Source: an uncultured Streptococcus sp.
GTDB taxonomy: Bacteria; Bacillota; Bacilli; Lactobacillales; Streptococcaceae
Assembly: GCA_902461025.1 (NCBI GenBank)
Contig: CABPWC010000017.1
Location: forward strand, 1 to 20,772
Length of the DNA: 20,772 nucleotides
Reading direction: 5' to 3'
Shown here: one piece after another, positions 13,444-20,772 of the stretch
How positions within the stretch are numbered: position 1 is the stretch's first letter
Layout: every line of letters begins with the position of its first letter
Translations under genes and position numbers: made by a program
The notes under the pieces: model-generated
The model's database searches: none
Told to the model about the DNA's origin: nothing
What the model saw: only the letters and a program-made list of their open reading frames with translations

Positions 13444-15702
13444 TTAGTTCAAGTGCCAGATATCTTCGTTGTACTGAGCGATTGTACGGTCAGATGAGAA
13501 GAATCCTGCTTTAGCAATGTTGACGATGACTTTATCCAACCATGCGTCACGGTCTTCGTAGTCAGCAAGCATTTGCTCTTTCACTTTGATGTAGTCTTCC
13601 AAGTCAAGAAGAGTCATGAACCAGTCTTTGTTGATCAATTCGTTGTAAAGACGTTCCAAGCGTTCTTTCTTACCAACTGCAAGAACAGCGTCACTCACGA
13701 TGAAGTCAACCAATGGTTTGATAGCTTCACGTGCGTAGAATTCGCTTGATTTGTAACCTGATTTCGCGTAAAGGTCGATAACAGTTTCTGAATCTTCACC
13801 GAAGATGTAGATGTTTTCGTCGCCAACCAATTCAGCGATTTCCACGTTAGCCCCGTCCATAGTACCAAGAGTCAAAGCACCGTTCAACATGAATTTCATG
13901 TTACCAGTACCTGAAGCTTCTTTAGAAGCAAGTGAGATTTGTTCTGAGATATCACATGCTGGGATCAAGAAGCTTGCTGCAGTAACGTTGTAGTTTTCAA
14001 CCATTACCACTTGCAAGTGTGGAGCTACTGCTGGGTCGTTAGCAATCACTTCTGACAAGCAAAGGATCAAGTGGATGATGTCTTGAGCGATTGTGTAGGC
14101 AGGAGCTGCTTTACCACCAAAGAATACTGTGATTGGACGAGCAGGGATATTACCAGCCTTGATGTCAAGATATTTGTGAATCACATACAAAGCGTTCATT
14201 TGTTGACGTTTGTACTCGTGAAGACGTTTGATTTGGATATCAAAGATAGAGTTTGTATTGATTTCCACACCTTGGTGCTCTTTCAAGTGACGAGCCAATT
14301 TACGTTTGTTGTGAGCTTTGATGCTTTCCAATTTTTCTTTGACAGCAGCCTTGTCTTCGTATGAAAGAAGGTCTTCCAATTTAGAAGCTTCATGGTGCCA
14401 TTCGCGTCCAAGAATCTCATCCAAGTAGTGAGACAAGCTTGGGTTAGCATGCATGAGCCAACGACGGAATGTGATACCGTTTGTTTTGTTGTTGAATTTT
14501 TCTGGGTAGATGTCGTAGAAAGCTTTCAACTCTGAGTTCTTCAAGATTTCAGTGTGAAGAGCTGCAACCCCGTTTACGCTGTATCCGTAGTGGATATCCA
14601 TGTGAGCCATGTGAACACGTCCGCTCTCATCGATGATTTGAACAGCTGGGTCTTTGTATTCTGCTTTAACACGGCGGTCCAATTCTTTGATGATTGGTAC
14701 CAAGTGAGGAACCACTTCTTCCAAGAATTCAAGAGGCCATTTTTCAAGGGCTTCAGCAAGGATTGTGTGGTTTGTGTAAGCAGTCATGCTACGAACGATA
14801 GAGATTGCTTCATCAAGTTCGATACCACGTTCAGTCAAAAGACGAATCAATTCAGGGATTACCATTGATGGGTGAGTATCGTTGATTTGTACAACTGCGT
14901 AGTCAGCAAGGTCGTGCAAGTTGCTTCCTTTTTCGATTGCTTCATCAATGATCAATTGTGCACCGTTTGAAACCATGAAGTATTGTTGGAAGATACGGAG
15001 CAATTCACCTTGTTTATCGCTATCGTCTGGGTAAAGGAAAAGAGTCAAGTTGCGAGCGATGTCTGTCTTGTCAAAGTTGATACCATCTTTGATGATTGAA
15101 GAATCAACTGAATCCAAGTCAAACAAACGCAAACGGTTTTTAGTAGCTGTTTTGTAACCAGGTACATCGATATCGTAAAGAGTAGATGTCAATGTAAAGT
15201 GTGCAAATGGCACTTGGTAGCTACGACTTGAGCGAACCAACCAGTTTTGGTCAGTTAACCAAGCGTTAGGAATTGTTTCTTGTTGGTTGTTTTTAAGAAC
15301 TTGTTGGAAAAGACCAAAGTGGTAGTTCAAACCAACACCGTCACCGTTCAAACCAAGTGTAGCGATTGAGTCGATAAAGCAGGCTGCCAAACGTCCCAAA
15401 CCACCATTACCAAGTGATGGTTCCAATTCTACTTCTTCAATTTCGATCAACTCTTTACCTGCATCAGCAAGTTCTTTTTTAACTTCGTCATAAAGACCAA
15501 GGTTAATCAAGTTGTTTGACAAGAGTTTACCAATCAAGAACTCAGCTGAGATATAGTAAACTTTTTTCTTACCAGTGTTGACTGGTTTTTGGCTGCTTGC
15601 TAGTTTGCTGTAGTTAAGAAGAGCAAGGTAAAGCTCTTCATTGCTACATTCTGCGATGGATTTATTGTAACGATTTTGTACAAATTCTTTTAATGGTAAC
15701 AT
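13444..15702 (-). CDS. malP: Maltodextrin/glycogen phosphorylase
   Basis: 752 aa. This is a PLP-dependent GT35 enzyme that cleaves terminal alpha-1,4-glucose units of maltodextrins with phosphate, giving glucose-1-phosphate in the cytosol. Diagnostic blocks: SLGNGGLGRLAACFIDS in the N-terminal half, INDTHPSMVIPEL, NGITFRRW and the PLP site EASGTGNMKFMLNG with the Schiff-base lysine near residue 603, followed by TLGTMDGANVEI. It lacks the N-terminal regulatory extension of eukaryotic phosphorylases. It begins 23 bp after malQ with a good AGGAG, so the two form one operon. Codon bias is strong. Its position in the mal locus favours maltodextrin over stored glycogen as substrate, although the two types cannot be split by motif. 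Confidence 0.96.
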   Translation of the reverse strand: MLPLKEFVQNRYNKSIAECSNEELYLALLNYSKLASSQKPVNTGKKKVYYISAEFLIGKLLSNNLINLGLYDEVKKELADAGKELIEIEEVELEPSLGNGGLGRLAACFIDSIATLGLNGDGVGLNYHFGLFQQVLKNNQQETIPNAWLTDQNWLVRSSRSYQVPFAHFTLTSTLYDIDVPGYKTATKNRLRLFDLDSVDSSIIKDGINFDKTDIARNLTLFLYPDDSDKQGELLRIFQQYFMVSNGAQLIIDEAIEKGSNLHDLADYAVVQINDTHPSMVIPELIRLLTERGIELDEAISIVRSMTAYTNHTILAEALEKWPLEFLEEVVPHLVPIIKELDRRVKAEYKDPAVQIIDESGRVHMAHMDIHYGYSVNGVAALHTEILKNSELKAFYDIYPEKFNNKTNGITFRRWLMHANPSLSHYLDEILGREWHHEASKLEDLLSYEDKAAVKEKLESIKAHNKRKLARHLKEHQGVEINTNSIFDIQIKRLHEYKRQQMNALYVIHKYLDIKAGNIPARPITVFFGGKAAPAYTIAQDIIHLILCLSEVIANDPAVAPHLQVVMVENYNVTAASFLIPACDISEQISLASKEASGTGNMKFMLNGALTLGTMDGANVEIAELVGDENIYIFGEDSETVIDLYAKSGYKSSEFYAREAIKPLVDFIVSDAVLAVGKKERLERLYNELINKDWFMTLLDLEDYIKVKEQMLADYEDRDAWLDKVIVNIAKAGFFSSDRTIAQYNEDIWHLN

Positions 15703-15725
15703 TTTTTGTGTCTCCTGATAATGTC

Positions 15726-17243
15726 TTATTTCTTTAATTCTACCAAATTTTCATTGATTCGGCGATAAATTGTAGTCAAGTCAAGCAAAGTTTCTTCGAC
15801 AGCAGGAGTCAATTGATCCTCTGTCATACGCCATGACCAGTTTCCACCAAGAGTAGATGGGAAGTTCATACGAGCTGAACCATCCAACTCTAGCAAATCT
15901 TGCATAGTAGCGATAGTCATAAAGCTTACTGATGAGAAGGCTGTACGAAGCATAGCATGTACTACTGTTTCATATTCCTTGCGGTTTGTGTAACGTGCCA
16001 TGTACTCACGAGTTGGATCGTCGATTTCATTGCGATACCAACCAAGAACAGTGTTGTTATCGTGTGTTCCTGTGTACATAACTGAATTGGCTGGTGCCAA
16101 GTGTGGGCTGTCGATACTTTCGTGCTCTGGGTTGAAGGCAAATTGAAGGACTTTCATTCCTGGGAAGCCAGTGCGTTCACGTAGTTCAATAACTTCGTCA
16201 GTCATGAATCCAAGGTCTTCTGCGATGATGTTCAAGTCACCAAGTTCCTCTTTAACCGCTGCAAAGAGTTTGTAGTCAGGTCCTTTCACCCATTTACCAG
16301 GTGCCGCTGTTTCAGAACCAGCAGGAATTTCCCAGTAAGACTCAAATCCACGGAAGTGGTCGATACGAACGATATCGTAGATTTTGAAGCTTTCACGCAA
16401 GCGTTCAATCCACCATTTGTAGCCGTCTTTGTCCATTGCTTCCCAGTCATAGATTGGGTTCCCCCAAAGCTGACCAGTAGCAGAGAATTCATCTGGTGGG
16501 CAACCTGCGATGCAAGTCGCTTTCCCGTTTTCATCTGTTTTAAAGAGATGTGGATTTGCCCACATGTCGCTTGAATCTTCCGCTACATAGATTGGCATAT
16601 CACCGACAATCTCGATGTGGTTTTCGTTAGCGTATGCTTTCAATTTCAACCATTGTTGGAAGAAAAGGTATTGGGTTACACGGTGGTAAACAAGCTTGTC
16701 AGCTAATTTCTCACGGTAGCTTTCAAGAGTTGAAGCTTTACGAGCACGAGCATCTGCATCTGGCCATTCTGTCCAAGCAAGATTATCAAAATGCTCCTTG
16801 ATAGCCATGTACTCTGCAAATAGTTCAAGCCATGATTGATTTTCTTGAGCAAATTTTTCGAAGTCTTTGACATCTCCAGCTTCAAGGAAACGTTTGACAG
16901 CTTTCTCTAGAAGTGGACGACGTGCATAGTAGATTTTAGCGTAGTCAACTTCAGTTGGGTTGCTACCAAAGTCCACACCTTCAAGATCACTTGCTTCCAA
17001 CAAACCTTGCTCCACCAAAATATCAAGGTCGATAAAATGAGTGTTTCCAGCAAAGGCTGAGAATGATTGGTATGGAGAATCTCCATAGCTAGTTGTTCCC
17101 AAAGGAAGGATTTGCCAGTAACGTTGCTTTGTACGAACCAAGAAGTCAACGAAATCATAGGCGCTTTGACCAAATGATCCGATTCCGTATGCTCCTGGAA
17201 GTGATGAGATGTGCATCAACACACCGCTTTGACGTTTTTTCAT
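15726..17243 (-). CDS. malQ: 4-alpha-glucanotransferase (amylomaltase, GH77)
   Basis: 505 aa. Amylomaltase transfers alpha-1,4-glucan segments between maltodextrins in the cytosol, making short ones long enough for the phosphorylase and releasing glucose. GH77 motifs: SPYQS (56-60), GDMPIYVAEDSSDMWANP (214-231), nucleophile D295 in VRIDHFRGF, acid/base E342 in IIAEDLGFMT and D395 in TGTHDNN. Length is typical. The GAGGTG RBS lies about 10 nt before ATG 17243. It is the first gene of the leftward malQ-malP operon, controlled from the shared region with malX. In pneumococcus this gene is called malM. Confidence 0.97.
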   Translation of the reverse strand: MKKRQSGVLMHISSLPGAYGIGSFGQSAYDFVDFLVRTKQRYWQILPLGTTSYGDSPYQSFSAFAGNTHFIDLDILVEQGLLEASDLEGVDFGSNPTEVDYAKIYYARRPLLEKAVKRFLEAGDVKDFEKFAQENQSWLELFAEYMAIKEHFDNLAWTEWPDADARARKASTLESYREKLADKLVYHRVTQYLFFQQWLKLKAYANENHIEIVGDMPIYVAEDSSDMWANPHLFKTDENGKATCIAGCPPDEFSATGQLWGNPIYDWEAMDKDGYKWWIERLRESFKIYDIVRIDHFRGFESYWEIPAGSETAAPGKWVKGPDYKLFAAVKEELGDLNIIAEDLGFMTDEVIELRERTGFPGMKVLQFAFNPEHESIDSPHLAPANSVMYTGTHDNNTVLGWYRNEIDDPTREYMARYTNRKEYETVVHAMLRTAFSSVSFMTIATMQDLLELDGSARMNFPSTLGGNWSWRMTEDQLTPAVEETLLDLTTIYRRINENLVELKK

Positions 17244-17286
17244 ATTAGCACCTCAAGTGTTTATATTGTTAATTATTTCAATTTTT

Positions 17287-17302
17287 GCGCAAACGTTTGC
17301 GC
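17287..17302. promoter_or_regulatory. MalR-like (LacI-family) operator at the malQ transcription start
   Basis: Perfect 16-bp palindrome GCGCAAACGTTTGCGC. It covers about +1 to +16 of the malQ transcript. The 11-mer AAACGTTTGCG is shared exactly with the malX-side operator (17618-17628). Its position fits a repressor that blocks the promoter until maltose is present. The assignment to MalR is by analogy with the pneumococcal mal locus; malR itself is not in the window. Confidence 0.8.
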
Positions 17303-17309
17303 TACTTTA

Positions 17310-17347
17310 AGTATAACCCATTTCAAAAAGAAATGCAAGCGTTTTTA
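17310..17347 (-). promoter_or_regulatory. malQ-malP promoter with overlapping cre-like site
   Basis: On the minus strand TTGCAT (17338-17333), 17 bp, TATACT (17315-17310); the predicted start is near 17303. A catabolite-responsive element covers the -35: 17333-17347 reads ATGCAAGCGTTTTTA, 14 of 15 positions matching WTGNAANCGNWNNCW. This predicts CcpA repression on glucose. Confidence 0.78.
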
Positions 17348-17435
17348 AAAAAACTTTTTTTGATTTATTGATATTCTTAAAAATAAAATTTACTATATCC
17401 TATTCTCTGACCTTGATAATTTTTTTAAAAAAAGT

Positions 17436-17450
17436 GCGCAATCGTTTCCA
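17436..17450. promoter_or_regulatory. Third cre/LacI-family-like operator, mid-region
   Basis: GCGCAATCGTTTCCA matches 13 of 15 positions of the cre consensus and resembles the flanking operators. It lies between the two promoters, roughly 100 bp upstream of the malQ -35 and 125 bp upstream of the malX -35. The rest of 17348-17570 is AT-rich, with runs of A and T that suggest bent DNA; no gene is seen there. Confidence 0.5.
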
Positions 17451-17574
17451 TTTTTCTATTTTCCGAACATTTTTCTTGATTTTTTACTTTTTCTTCCTAT
17501 CATAGGACATTTTATAGCGACATTTCCCCCTTCTTCCGAATTTTAAACTTTTTAAAAATTTTTAAAAAAAGCGC

Positions 17575-17603
17575 TTGCAACCGTTTTCCGTTTGTGCTAT
17601 ACT
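17575..17603 (+). promoter_or_regulatory. malX promoter with overlapping cre site
   Basis: TTGCAA (17575-17580), 17 bp, TATACT (17598-17603) preceded by TGC (extended -10); the predicted start is near 17610. The cre-like TTGCAACCGTTTTCC (17575-17589) matches 14 of 15 positions of WTGNAANCGNWNNCW and lies on the -35, so CcpA binding should exclude RNA polymerase. Confidence 0.85.
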
Positions 17604-17613
17604 ATGGTCATAA

Positions 17614-17633
17614 GGGAAAACGTTTGCGTTTCC
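17614..17633. promoter_or_regulatory. MalR-like operator downstream of the malX start
   Basis: GGGAAAACGTTTGCGTTTCC is a near-palindrome around AAACGTTT, at about +5 to +24 of the malX transcript. It shares AAACGTTTGCG with the malQ-side operator, in a mirror-image arrangement. Confidence 0.8.
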
Positions 17634-17672
17634 TCGAAATTAAAATTTGTTATTCTTTAGGAGGAATACATT

Positions 17673-18941
17673 ATGTCAACTAAATTCATGAAGAGCGCTG
17701 CTGTACTTGGTACTGCTACTCTTGCTAGCTTGCTTTTGGTAGCTTGCGGAAGCAAAACTGCTGATAAAGCTGCTGATTCTTCTGCATCAGGAAGTCAAGA
17801 AATCACTTTCTACGTTGAAGACCAATATAAAGCATTCGCAGAATCAGCTGCAAAAGCTTACGAAAAAGAATCTGGTGTAAAAGTTACTATTAAAACTGGT
17901 GACCAATTAGGTGGACTTGACAACCTTTCACTTGATAACCAATCAGGTAAAGCTGCTGACGTTATGATGGCTCCATACGACCGTGTAGGTAGCCTTGGTA
18001 CTGACGGACAACTTTCAGAAGTTACTTTGAGCGACGGTGCTAAAACAGACGATACTACTAAATCTCTTGTAACTGTTGGTGGTAAAGTTTACGGTGCTCC
18101 TGCTGTTATCGAGTCACTTGTTATGTACTACAATAAAGACTTGATTAAAGAAGCTCCGAAAACATTTGCTGAATTAGAAGAGCTTGCTAAAGATAGCAAA
18201 TACGCTTTCGCTGGAGAAGACGGAAAAACTACTGCTTTCCTAGCTGACTGGACTAACTTCTACTACGCATACGGACTTCTTGCTGGTAACGGAGCTTACG
18301 TATTCGGTGACAACGGTAAAGATCCTAAAGATATCGGTCTTGCTAACGATGGTGCTATCGCAGGTATCGAATACGCTAAAACTTGGTACGAAAAATGGCC
18401 TAAAGGTATGCAAGATACTGAAGGTGCTGGAAACTTGATCCAAACTCAATTCCAAGAAGGTAAAACAGCTGCTATCATCGATGGTCCTTGGAAAGCTCAA
18501 GCATTCAAAGATGCTAAAGTAAACTACGGTGTTGCAACTATCCCAACTCTTCCAAACGGTAAAAACTACGCAGCCTTTGGTGGTGGTAAAGCTTGGATCA
18601 TCCCATCAAGCACTAAGAACCTTGAAGGCGCTCAAAAATTTGTAGACTTCCTTGTTTCAACTGAACAACAAAAAGCATTCTACGATGCAACGAACGAAAT
18701 CCCAGCAAACACTGAAGCTCGTGCTTACGCTGAAGGTAAAAACGATGAGTTGACTACAGCTGTTATCAAACAGTTCAAGAACGCTCAACCAATGCCAAAC
18801 ATCTCACAAATGTCAACAGTTTGGGACCCAGCGAAAACTATGCTCTTTGATACTGTAAGCGGTAAGAAAGATGCGAAAACAGCTGCTAACGATGCTGTAA
18901 CATTGATTAAGGAAACAATCCAACAAAAATTTGGTAACTAA
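17673..18941 (+). CDS. malX: Maltodextrin-binding lipoprotein of an ABC transporter
   Basis: 422 aa. This is the solute-binding component, anchored outside the membrane, that captures maltose/maltodextrins and delivers them to MalC-MalD. A lipoprotein signal peptide (1-24) ends in the lipobox LVAC with C25 as the lipidated residue, followed by a short Lys/Ala/Ser-rich linker. The mature part is a family 1 extracellular solute-binding protein of the MalE fold, with AADVMMAPYDRVG, AFLADWTNFYYAYG and the C-terminal STVWDPAKTMLFDTV. A consensus AGGAGG (17659-17664) precedes ATG 17673. Codon use is very biased, matching abundant expression. A GC-rich hairpin follows before malC. Confidence 0.97.
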   Translation: MSTKFMKSAAVLGTATLASLLLVACGSKTADKAADSSASGSQEITFYVEDQYKAFAESAAKAYEKESGVKVTIKTGDQLGGLDNLSLDNQSGKAADVMMAPYDRVGSLGTDGQLSEVTLSDGAKTDDTTKSLVTVGGKVYGAPAVIESLVMYYNKDLIKEAPKTFAELEELAKDSKYAFAGEDGKTTAFLADWTNFYYAYGLLAGNGAYVFGDNGKDPKDIGLANDGAIAGIEYAKTWYEKWPKGMQDTEGAGNLIQTQFQEGKTAAIIDGPWKAQAFKDAKVNYGVATIPTLPNGKNYAAFGGGKAWIIPSSTKNLEGAQKFVDFLVSTEQQKAFYDATNEIPANTEARAYAEGKNDELTTAVIKQFKNAQPMPNISQMSTVWDPAKTMLFDTVSGKKDAKTAANDAVTLIKETIQQKFGN

Positions 18942-18949
18942 TTGATTTG

Positions 18950-18984
18950 TTCAAGGGGGGTGGAAGCAAAATCCCCCCTTTGAA
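18950..18984 (+). terminator. GC-rich stem-loop between malX and malC (partial terminator or mRNA stabiliser)
   Basis: TTCAAGGGGGG (18950-18960) pairs with CCCCCCTTTGAA (18973-18984), 11 bp with one bulged T around a 12-nt loop. It is followed by TTTATAG rather than a clean T run, so it is unlikely to stop all polymerases. Such hairpins behind binding-protein genes commonly protect the 3' end or attenuate read-through, keeping binding protein in excess over permease. Confidence 0.75.
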
Positions 18985-19031
18985 TTTATAGATATGCTTC
19001 TTATCTGATGTACCTATCTTACGAATAAATC

Positions 19032-19045
19032 CGAGTTTAAACTCG
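19032..19045. repeat. 14-bp perfect palindrome before malC
   Basis: CGAGTTTAAACTCG, 22 bp upstream of the malC start. Its function is unknown: it could be a protein site or a small hairpin in the mRNA just before the malC RBS. Confidence 0.6.
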
Positions 19046-19066
19046 CATCCTATGAAAGGAGTAATC

Positions 19067-20359
19067 ATGGAAAAACAACAGCCTCGCAAAGCAGCCTTGC
19101 TGTCAATCATTCCTGGTTTAGGACAAATCTATAACAAGCAAAAAGCTAAAGGTTTTATTTTCCTTGGTGTGACTGTTCTATTTGTTCTGTATTTTCTAAC
19201 GCTTGCAGCTCCTGAATTGAGTAACTTGATCACACTCGGTACAAAACCGGGCCGTGACAACTCTCTTTTCATGCTGATTCGTGGTGCTTTCCACTCTATT
19301 TTTGTAATTGTTTATTTAGCATTTTATATTTTCAACATTAAAGATGCTCACACTATTGCAAAACGTATCAATAACGGTATTCCTGTGGCTCGTACCTTCA
19401 ATGATATGATCAAAGGTATTTATGAGAATGGATTCCCATACCTCTTAATCATCCCATCATATGTAGCGATGACATTTGCGATTATCTTCCCTGTTATCGT
19501 AACCTTGATGATTGCCTTTACCAACTATGACTTCCAACATTTACCACCAAATAAATTGTTGGACTGGGTTGGATTGACAAACTTCACAAACATCTGGAGC
19601 TTGAGTACCTTTCGTTCAGCCTTTGGTTCCGTTCTTTCTTGGACCATTATCTGGGCTTTGTCTGCTTCTACTTTGCAGATTGTTATTGGTATTTTCACTG
19701 CTATCATTGCGAACCAACCATTTATCAAGGGTAAACGTATCTTTGGTGTTATCTTCCTTCTACCTTGGGCAGTACCAGCCTTTATCACTATCTTGACTTT
19801 CTCAAATATGTTCAACGATAGTGTTGGTGCTATCAATACTCAAGTAATCCCTCTCTTTGCTAAGGTTCTTCCATTCCTCGATGGAGCACTAATCCCTTGG
19901 AAAACAAACCCTACTTGGACTAAGGTTGCCTTGATTATGATGCAAGGATGGCTTGGCTTCCCTTATATTTATGTCTTGACACTCGGTATCCTACAATCTA
20001 TTCCAAATGACTTGTACGAAGCAGCTTACATTGACGGTGCAAATGCTTGGCAAAAATTCCGCAACATCACTTTCCCAATGATCTTGGCCGTTGCGGCACC
20101 TACTTTGATCAGCCAATACACCTTCAACTTTAACAACTTCTCTATTATGTACCTCTTCAATGGCGGAGGTCCTGGTAGTGTAGGTGGTGGAGCTGGTTCA
20201 ACCGATATCTTGATCTCATGGATTTATCGTTTAACAACTGGTACAGCTCCTCAATACTCTATGGCTGCTGCCGTTACATTGATTATTTCAATCATCGTCA
20301 TCTCTATTTCTATGATTGCATTCAAGAAACTACACGCATTTGATATGGAGGACGTCTAA
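19067..20359 (+). CDS. malC: Maltodextrin ABC transporter permease MalC
   Basis: 430 aa from ATG 19067. This is one of the two membrane subunits (MalF type) of the maltodextrin importer. The N-terminal part has PGLGQIYNKQ and two early helices (about 29-46 and 73-90), then the core permease with helices between about 122 and 415. The ATPase-contact EAA loop is EAAYIDGA followed by F-x-x-ITFPMI (318-337). An ATG at 19052 in frame is rejected as the start because the Shine-Dalgarno AAAGGAG (19055-19061) overlaps it and sits at ideal distance from 19067. malD starts 1 bp after the stop, so the two subunits are made together. No ATPase gene is in view; a shared MsmK-type ATPase is the likely partner. 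Confidence 0.95.
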   Translation: MEKQQPRKAALLSIIPGLGQIYNKQKAKGFIFLGVTVLFVLYFLTLAAPELSNLITLGTKPGRDNSLFMLIRGAFHSIFVIVYLAFYIFNIKDAHTIAKRINNGIPVARTFNDMIKGIYENGFPYLLIIPSYVAMTFAIIFPVIVTLMIAFTNYDFQHLPPNKLLDWVGLTNFTNIWSLSTFRSAFGSVLSWTIIWALSASTLQIVIGIFTAIIANQPFIKGKRIFGVIFLLPWAVPAFITILTFSNMFNDSVGAINTQVIPLFAKVLPFLDGALIPWKTNPTWTKVALIMMQGWLGFPYIYVLTLGILQSIPNDLYEAAYIDGANAWQKFRNITFPMILAVAAPTLISQYTFNFNNFSIMYLFNGGGPGSVGGGAGSTDILISWIYRLTTGTAPQYSMAAAVTLIISIIVISISMIAFKKLHAFDMEDV

Positions 20360-20360
20360 G

Positions 20361-20772
20361 ATGAATAACTCAATTAAACTCAAACGTAGACTGACTCAAA
20401 GCCTTACTTACCTCTACTTGATTGGTCTTTCAATCGTTATTATCTATCCTCTTTTAATTACGATTATGTCTGCCTTCAAGTCTGGTAACGTCGTAGCCTT
20501 TAAACTCGACAGCAATGTCAACTTTAGTTTTGACAACTTCAAAGGACTCTTCACTGAAACCTTGTACGGAACATGGTACCTCAACACTTTGATCATCGCT
20601 TTGATCACTATGGTCGTTCAAACAAGTATTATCGTCCTTGCTGGTTATGCCTACAGTCGTTACAATTTCTTTGCTCGTAAACAAAGTTTGGTCTTCTTCT
20701 TGATCATCCAAATGGTTCCAACAATGGCCGCTTTGACTGCCTTCTTCGTTATGGCCCTCATGTTGAACGCCC
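20361..20772 (+). CDS. malD: Maltodextrin ABC transporter permease MalD (5' part, runs off the window)
   Basis: 137 codons are visible and the frame stays open to the window end. ATG 20361 lies one base after the malC stop; its RBS GGAGG is within the last malC codons. The product begins MNNSIKLKRRLTQSLTYLYL, then has a first transmembrane helix (about 17-36), an extracytoplasmic loop (SFDNFKGLFTETLYGTWYLN), and further helices that start the MalG-type permease core, with AGYAYSRYNFF and MVPTMAALTAFF. It pairs with MalC to form the channel. The EAA loop should lie outside the window. Confidence 0.93.
   Translation, partial: MNNSIKLKRRLTQSLTYLYLIGLSIVIIYPLLITIMSAFKSGNVVAFKLDSNVNFSFDNFKGLFTETLYGTWYLNTLIIALITMVVQTSIIVLAGYAYSRYNFFARKQSLVFFLIIQMVPTMAALTAFFVMALMLNA

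Noticed and set aside
17348..17570. Possible small RNA or ORF in the AT-rich malQ-malX region
   Set aside because: Only A/T tracts and one operator-like site were seen; there is no open frame with RBS and no terminator-like hairpin.
19052..19066. malC start at 19052 (five extra residues MKGVI)
   Set aside because: The Shine-Dalgarno AAAGGAG overlaps this codon and is ideally placed for ATG 19067.
1..20772. CRISPR array, insertion sequences, prophage genes, tRNA or rRNA genes
   Set aside because: No regularly spaced repeats, transposase motifs, phage proteins or tRNA cloverleaf signals were found by reading both strands.

Overview
The window is chromosomal DNA from a low-GC Gram-positive coccus, almost certainly a mitis-group Streptococcus (S. 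mitis, S. oralis, S. infantis or S. pneumoniae). The evidence is two BOX-type repeats (pneumococcus/mitis group), extended -10 promoters of the TGnTATAAT kind, and gene products and gene order closely like those of the pneumococcus: uvrA-pepP, corA, mutL/hexB, ruvA-tag, tyrS, rlmA(II), and malP-malQ divergent from malXCD. No phage, insertion sequence, CRISPR array, tRNA or rRNA was seen.

Layout. Positions 1-450 hold a BOX element cut by the window edge, a 23-codon ORF, an intrinsic terminator and a well-conserved M-box (ykoK-type, magnesium-sensing) riboswitch with its own promoter, all reading leftward. Positions 451-4336 hold uvrA and an overlapping M24 aminopeptidase, also leftward. Positions 4394-7781 read rightward: corA and a DUF1129 membrane protein, then a SemiSWEET sugar carrier, then an S66 (MccF/LD-carboxypeptidase-like) protein, the last two each with their own promoter and all three units ending in terminators. 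Positions 7815-11050 read leftward: mutL, a BOX element, ruvA and tag, a DNA-repair group. tyrS (11234-12490) is divergent from mutL and is followed by rlmA(II), whose promoter is embedded in the tyrS terminator. From 13444 on lies the maltodextrin locus: malP and malQ leftward; a 429-bp regulatory region with two mirror-image promoters, cre-like sites and LacI-family (MalR-like) operators; and malX, malC and the start of malD rightward.

How the genes work together. MalX binds maltodextrins outside the cell and MalC/MalD form the membrane channel. No ATPase gene is visible, so a shared ATPase encoded elsewhere (MsmK type) probably powers it. MalQ rearranges the imported glucans and MalP phosphorolyses them to glucose-1-phosphate. 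UvrA, MutL, RuvA and Tag serve nucleotide excision repair, mismatch repair, Holliday-junction processing and alkylation repair. The M-box and CorA both concern magnesium, but no transporter gene is visible directly behind the riboswitch.

Most of the window is conserved core genome. I did not find a clearly new multi-gene system. The points most worth a second look are the M-box in front of only a tiny ORF and a BOX element, the probable leaderless rlmA transcript that starts inside the tyrS terminator, the Thr in place of the expected Ser nucleophile in the S66 protein, and the BOX element at the mutL-ruvA junction.
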